The position numbers were made by a program, and so were the translations under genes. Below the pieces are notes generated by a model. The model saw nothing but the letters and a program-made list of their open reading frames with translations, did not search any database and was not told where the DNA came from. From contig OZ005609.1 of assembly GCA_963930655.1 (NCBI GenBank), forward strand, positions 16,999,001 through 17,063,000: 64,000 bases of DNA, written 5' to 3'. The stretch's first letter is position 1, and every line of letters begins with the position of its first letter. This DNA comes from Myrica gale. Taxonomy: Eukaryota > Streptophyta > Magnoliopsida > Fagales > Myricaceae. Of this stretch, positions 59,001 through 64,000 are shown piece after piece.

Positions 59001-60277
59001 TTCAAAAGAAATGATTTATAATTCTTAAAGTCTAAAAGAATATTTGAATCGCTTGTAGGCGATCCACGTGTCAGTATATACGAACGAGAAGACCAAGTGT
59101 AAGTGGAATAGTAAGTGGATACTGTAAGTGTACAGTAAGTATTCTTTTTCAAAACTGGAATGACACACTGCATCGTTTCATGAATAAGCATGAATTTTAA
59201 GAAAGCATGACATGATATGAGTTTCATGAATAAGCATGAATTTTAAGAAAGCATGACATGATATGAATTTCATGAACAAGCATGAATTTTAAGAAAGCAT
59301 GACATGAAGCAAGCATGACATGACATGTGCATTGCATGAATTTTTCAAGAAGAAAATTATGCAATGATTTTTATGGAAAGAATATGAGAAGTTTTATGAA
59401 ACGATAAGTTAAGATTAAGGGCACCGGTCGGTACCGTACCATCAAGATGGACTCCCATACCGAAGGACATTTATGAGAAGGATGGGAGAATCCAAGAGGC
59501 TGTGCAAGCCACACTGAAGGACAATGAGAAGGTGTGGTGCCTCCAAGGGTCACGTCTAGCCACTGAAGGACATTGAGAAGGTGCGCTAGCTGACCAGATG
59601 TAAGTCTCTAAGGGAATTCGGGGACGGTTCCGAAGGGAACGCACAACCCTGACTTCAGGGGTCAAATGGAGCGAGCCCGCAAGTAAAAGACATGAGATAA
59701 TTATGATAAGGCCAACAAGGGCACAAGTACGAAAGAAAGATTTTTAAGGGCCAAGGGCCAGTTTACAAGCAAGCATGAAAGAAAGTGGTTTTCAAGGGCC
59801 TGGGGCCGAAAACAATAAGCAAGAGCATATGCATAACTCATAAGCACGCATATGCATCAATTGTTCAAGTTTTATCTTTCTTTCATGATTAAGCAAGCAT
59901 GAGTCAAGAGCATGATTTAAGTTTTACGTTTTTCCCTTACTGAGTCTTTTTGACTCACGTTTTTAAAATTGTGTCATTCCAGATGTATCAGGTGAAGAGA
60001 GTCAGGAGGACTACCTGACCTAGATGCCCAAGATGTTAAGCTTCGCATTTTGTTGATAGTGACATGTGTGTCACTAATTGGGTTCTAATATGTTTTAAAT
60101 ATTTGTTTTGTATGAATTTAATGAGAACCCTGATTATGTAAGTATTCGCTCAAACCCCTCGCGATCCTGTACGTTTCCGCCGTAATTAAGTAAGAAAATA
60201 AGTATGAACGCTGGAGCCGTCCGGGGGATAGCTCGCGGCTGTCACGGTCCCTGCGGGATGCCGTTCGGGGCGTGACA
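56098..60277 (+). repeat. Full-length giant 3' LTR
   Basis: 4180 bp, TGTGAGACCCCG... to ...GGGGCGTGACA. Internal marks: six exact TGGCCGAA motifs (near 57289, 57334, 57854, 58221, 58403, 58534), the inverted repeat at 59155-59166/59971-59982, the 46-bp repeat (59176-59306), hairpin modules (about 59455-59585) and the TGAGTC/GACTCA hairpin (59941-59957). GTCTG follows the right end, the likely target duplication whose left partner is lost. Confidence 0.92.
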
Positions 60278-60849
60278 GTCTGGCCCTAGTATTGGTGGTC
60301 CAATACCTTATGAGTCAGTTAGTATAGTCCTCAGTCTGGTGGTCATGAGGATATTACCAATCAGCAAGAAGAAAAACCTATTAAAAAGAGAAAGAATGCT
60401 CGCAAGATTTTTGTGTGGGATCATTTCACTAAAATTCTGTCAGTTGTCAAACATGAACATCCTGAAGCCAAGTGTCATCATTGTAAGGTCAAGGTTGGGT
60501 GCCACCCTAAACACCGTGGGACTTCGGGTATGAGGCCTCATTTGAAACGTTGCTTGTCATATTTGAAGCAACAAGGCCAAGTAGATGAAACTCAATCTAG
60601 GTTAACACTGGATCCTTCGAAAGCAACAGGGAGTGATAAGGGTGTTTTGAAGTTGGATACTTATAGTGAAAAGGAGGTGAGAAGGTGGATTGCTTAATAT
60701 TTTTTATCATGGATGAGATGCCTTTTAGGACTGTGCAGAGGTTAGAGTTTAGGAAATTGGTGGAGAGACTTGAGCCCGCTTTAAGATGCCCACTAGAGTT
60801 ACGATAATGGAAGATTGTATGGGAGTTGTATGTAGAAGAAAACACTAAG
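60278..60849 (+). pseudogene. hAT transposase N-terminal fragment with BED finger, copy 2
   Basis: Same as 46752-47323, with one visible substitution turning KSFVWDHF into KIFVWDHF. The BED finger ligands CHHC and HLKRC are intact; the same frame problems follow. It ends at the solo LTR's CTAAG duplication. Confidence 0.75.
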
Positions 60850-62281
60850 TGGTGTGCTGTCGTAGGCAACCAAATTAATAAAACCTATACTCATAAAAAT
60901 ACATGTAGTGGTGCGAGTAAGGATCGTTCCCACGGGGAGTATCTAGCCTGGTCTTATGCTATGTGAACAAGGATGGGGGGGGTTTGAGTATAACGAAAAT
61001 AATTTTAAGAAAAATAACTAAGGAACAATTCAAATTAAAGTATCAAAATCAATTAAAAGAACAAACCTTGGTCTAGGTTAACATCCACCATCGGAATTTT
61101 ACAACTGATCATCAATACAAATTATATATCAATTCACACTTTGAATATTCACCAATGGAACTATTATCCTATCTCTCCTTAGTCACAGTTAATTAGAAAA
61201 CAAACGATCTAATTAACCCTAACTACTAAACAACCCAAGACAAGCGCTAAAGGTTTAATCGAATAGCAGCCTTAAGAATTAGAGAGATCGATGAAGCTAA
61301 ACAACACAAGCACAAGCAGTTGCATTTAATTTAGTTGTTCGTTCTTTCTAAGATTTAATGATTTCTGACGCAGAAATTCATTGAAACTTAGTTGCTTCAC
61401 AAATTAGAGGAATCAAACAATTACAGATTTGATATCTAACCCAGCATTAGATTGAAACAAATAATAAACTCGTAGGCCTCCTAGCTATTAAATGAGACAA
61501 TCATGAAAATAGGCATAGAAGAGCATCCAATACTCAAGGCATAAAATGAACAATGAAAATAAATTAGATCTTACAGTTTTACTGATTCCGAGGCTTCAGT
61601 TTCCCTTCGACCAAGTATAAAAGTTTAGCCACGCAAGGCCATGGTGAAAACTCGAAGGAGGAGAAGTTAGAAGAGAGGGGAGAGTGAGACGGCTAGTTCA
61701 GAGGTTTGATAGATGCCTTCCACGTTCTTCCCCCCCCCCTTGCAACCCTAGCCAATATATTCTAAAACTATGACAATAGCCAAATCTCCATATTGAAGGA
61801 AAAAACATTAAAAATAAAATAGAGACCTAATAAAACTAAGAAAGTGGCATCTTCCTCTAGAATTTTCGTGCACCAGGTGTGGAAACTTCCCAAAATTAAC
61901 AGGTCAGATCCGAAATCAAGATTGCAATATATGGAATGTTCCAGAATGACAACTGTGCAGGTGACGCAACTTCAAACCCAATTTCTTCCATCATACAGCC
62001 AGTATCTCTTAAAACGCAAAACCCGAAAGTTGTAGATATTTTTCTTGGCGTTCCATAGCGTCTTGAATCATCTCAATCAGAGCTTGGATGAGAGATTTCT
62101 GCCTCGATTATGAAGCAATGTCGAAACTGTCCAAAATCGCCCAATTAACTTCGTTTTGCATTTAATGCCTCCATTTGTATCCTAAATCAAAATATAAGAA
62201 TAATGAGTACATTTAGGCACCAAATAACTGTAAAAGACTAAACATTAAGGGAGAAAAATATGATATTTTGCATTCTCATCA
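60850..62281 (+). mobile_element. Solo LTR of an unassigned family in the hAT gene, copy 2
   Basis: Same element as 47324-48757, two bases shorter through one-base changes in the G run (about 60974) and the C run (about 61730). The CTAAG duplication is on both sides (60845-60849 and 62282-62286). Confidence 0.65.
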
Positions 62282-62427
62282 CTAAGCTGAAAGAGGTAAT
62301 TGTCATTGAAAGTCTTATAGTGTGTTCTATCACTGATACGTGGACACCAGTTCAAAATGTGAATTATATGTGCATGACAGCCCACTTTATTGATAGGAGA
62401 TGGTATTTACAGAAGATGATTATTTAT
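62282..62427 (+). pseudogene. hAT transposase middle fragment, copy 2
   Basis: Same as 48758-48903, with the TDTWTPVQNVNYMCMTAHF core. Truncated on the right by the copia LTR piece. Confidence 0.8.
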
Positions 62428-63037
62428 TTCTACAAATTATGATCATGTCCATTAACATATCACAATTGACCCCCGAGACAATGAGATAATATTTGTGAAA
62501 TATCTTTTGCTAACAATTATACATTTATTTATCCTCACACCATACTATTCCACATGAGTTAATAAGACCAAAATAATATCACCGATAAAGTCCCTAGCTC
62601 ATATAATTCTTAATTCTCAGTCTGTACCTAGTTGGACTCCCAAAAAATTCAAAAAATCGCAAATAATTACTTTATATATATATAAGTAAAAACCATGAAA
62701 ACTCTTTTCACAAAATCTCGCTGCACGTCATTTTTATTTGAGTCCAACAATATACAGATATAATGAATATACTGTCTCATCAAGAGACTAGTGGATTCCA
62801 TATTCAACAAGTATACAAATTCACTTACTATGCACAAGGCCCAATATTATCTGGAATATTTGATCTACGAAGATCATCACCAAATGACTTAGTTAAAGGA
62901 CAAGCACATAACATGTAAACCTGCATAACTCTCTCAGGTCTAAGAACAATATAAGCTAATTGTGTTGAATATCATTCTATACATCAGTGATCATTTCCAT
63001 ATGGTATTCATATTTGATTTGGTTTAGCGCATGTACA
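62428..63037 (-). repeat. Copia A/B-family LTR fragment, copy 2
   Basis: Duplicate of 48904-49513; same truncated ends. Confidence 0.75.
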
Positions 63038-64000
63038 CGACACACCATTTTGCAATGTTAGTAGAGAGAGAGAGAGAGAGAGGAGGGCTGCACTGGAGAG
63101 ACAGGGAGAAAGAGAGAGACAAGGAATAAAAAGTGAGGAAGAGGAGAGGTTTCGGTGAAGAAGATGGAAGAATGAGAAAAAAAAGGCCAAGGTGAGGGTT
63201 ATCAACCCTTCAGCTATGGGAGAAATCTCTCCCATGAGCCTTTTTTCTTTTAGCTTTCATTTTTCTCATAGTCTCTCTCACTCTAGCTTTTTGATCTAGG
63301 TTTATTTCAACCCTCCAAGTGCTCTAGCCGAAATATTCATGGGAAGGAGGGAGTAGTTTGTAGTTTGTAGAGGGAGTGATTGCATGGTAGATCCACGAGT
63401 TTTCTTCAAAAATGAGTTACTGAATCCATAAACTTATTGGATATTTGAGAATCTATATTGTTGCTTGTGAGTTTTGATGGAAAAAGCATATGTGATGCAC
63501 CATTTCTTTGCACCTCATGTTAAAAGTATTGTTGAGATGTAAAAAGAGAGACATGGTGGAATGTAAGCCTCGGATAGCAGCTACAAATCTATTATAATGG
63601 GGTAAAGGGACAGGGTTTGATGTTGAAATGAAAAAGGGTGCTTCGCATGCATGTTGGATTATGCTCATTTTGAAGTTTTGCTTGTTTTTTTTAATGAATA
63701 GTTGTGTTACATAATGCTTGCTTTGGATCTAATTTGTAAGAATCTGATGTTAGTTCAAGTAGTGAACAAAAAATTTGTGTATTATCATTAGTATGTGTTG
63801 ATAGTAGGAGAAACTATGGCATGGAAATGTAATATCATATAGCGCCATGTTGAGTAATGCATCATTTTATGTGAATACAAGTTTATTCAAGCTTTGAAAA
63901 TTTTTTGTAGGTCACTGAGATGCATTAGAATGAACCCCAAAAACTTCAAGAAGAAAAGATGGGTAAGAGGGTAGAAAAGACCATAGAGGTCAATAGGGGC
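63038..64000. other. Unassigned sequence, copy 2, and unique right flank
   Basis: Up to 63866 this duplicates 49514-50342, including (AG)10 at 63063-63082. From 63867 the sequence is found once in the window. TTTTTTGTAG at about 63902-63911 resembles a splice acceptor followed by a purine-rich stretch, but too little is visible to call an exon. Confidence 0.5.

Larger units (their letters stand above)
50347..60277 (+). mobile_element. Tekay/Del-type chromovirus with giant LTR
   Basis: In order: a 26-base tail of the 5' LTR (50347-50372), a primer-binding site TGGTATCAGAG (50380-50390), one open gag-pol frame (50523-55016), a second open frame (55182-56051), a purine tract (56085-56097) and a full 4180-bp 3' LTR (56098-60277, TGT...ACA). 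Pol order PR-RT-RH-IN with a C-terminal chromodomain defines a chromovirus; motif style fits Tekay/Del. The coding part looks whole; the 5' LTR is almost entirely lost to a rearrangement, so the copy as it stands is broken at that end. Age cannot be read from LTR divergence, but the open frames suggest a young insertion. Confidence 0.9.
56272..63866 (+). repeat. Copy 2 of the 7.6-kb direct duplication
   Basis: Matches 42746-50342 almost base for base. Its left part is the 3' LTR of the Tekay-type element from LTR position 175 on; its right part is the hAT/solo LTR/copia LTR block. It diverges from copy 1 after CATCATT at 63866. Confidence 0.9.

Noticed and set aside
63900-64000. A splice acceptor and exon at the right edge
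   Set aside because: TTTTTTGTAG followed by a purine-rich stretch is suggestive, but an in-frame stop occurs soon after and too little sequence remains to judge.

Overview
The window is intergenic plant DNA, almost certainly from a flowering plant and probably a dicot. It is AT-rich and built nearly entirely of transposable elements. The evidence is Ty3/gypsy chromovirus (Tekay/Del-type), Tat-type gypsy, Ty1/copia and Sirevirus sequence, repeated initiator-Met-type primer-binding sites, and hAT transposase fragments with a BED finger. I found no convincing host gene, no tRNA or rRNA gene and no CRISPR array. Most short open frames lie inside long terminal repeats (LTRs) and are chance frames.

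Layout. 1-608: AT-rich, with a CCGG-rich self-complementary patch. 609-2241: a small gypsy insertion with three LTRs, the left one inverted, inside one 5-bp target duplication. 2405-10648: a decayed minus-strand copia (copia C) split by a 4.4-kb solo LTR at 3855-8214. 10650-12266: the 5' part of a minus-strand Tat-type gypsy. 12267-16640: a decayed minus-strand copia (copia B). 16641-19541: mostly unassigned. 19542-42745: the deepest nest. A plus-strand copia (copia A, same family as B) carries a solo giant LTR in its leader (21128-25100) and a 5'-truncated Sirevirus (25890-40066). The Sirevirus is split by a giant solo LTR (29185-37410), which is split in turn by another LTR of the same family (30828-35467). 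42746-63866: a tandem duplication with a period of about 13.5 kb. Each copy holds a giant gypsy LTR plus an hAT/solo-LTR/copia-LTR block, and the two copies flank a Tekay-type element with an open 1497-residue gag-pol frame and a second downstream frame of 289 residues.

The unifying theme is one family of Tekay-type elements with giant LTRs, 3.6 to 4.6 kb. The window holds one copy with coding sequence, a second near-complete LTR, and four solo LTRs. Three of the solo LTRs have exact 5-bp target duplications. The LTRs share structures that the usual LTR parts do not explain: a 12-bp inverted repeat whose arms covary between copies, a TGAGTC/GACTCA hairpin, repeated short hairpin modules, and many same-strand copies of the 8-mer TGGCCGAA. 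Clusters of other short palindromes recur in the copia, Sirevirus and giant-LTR sequences.

All boundaries were read by eye. Those with TG...CA ends and matched target duplications are firm; boundaries of decayed copia parts are approximate.
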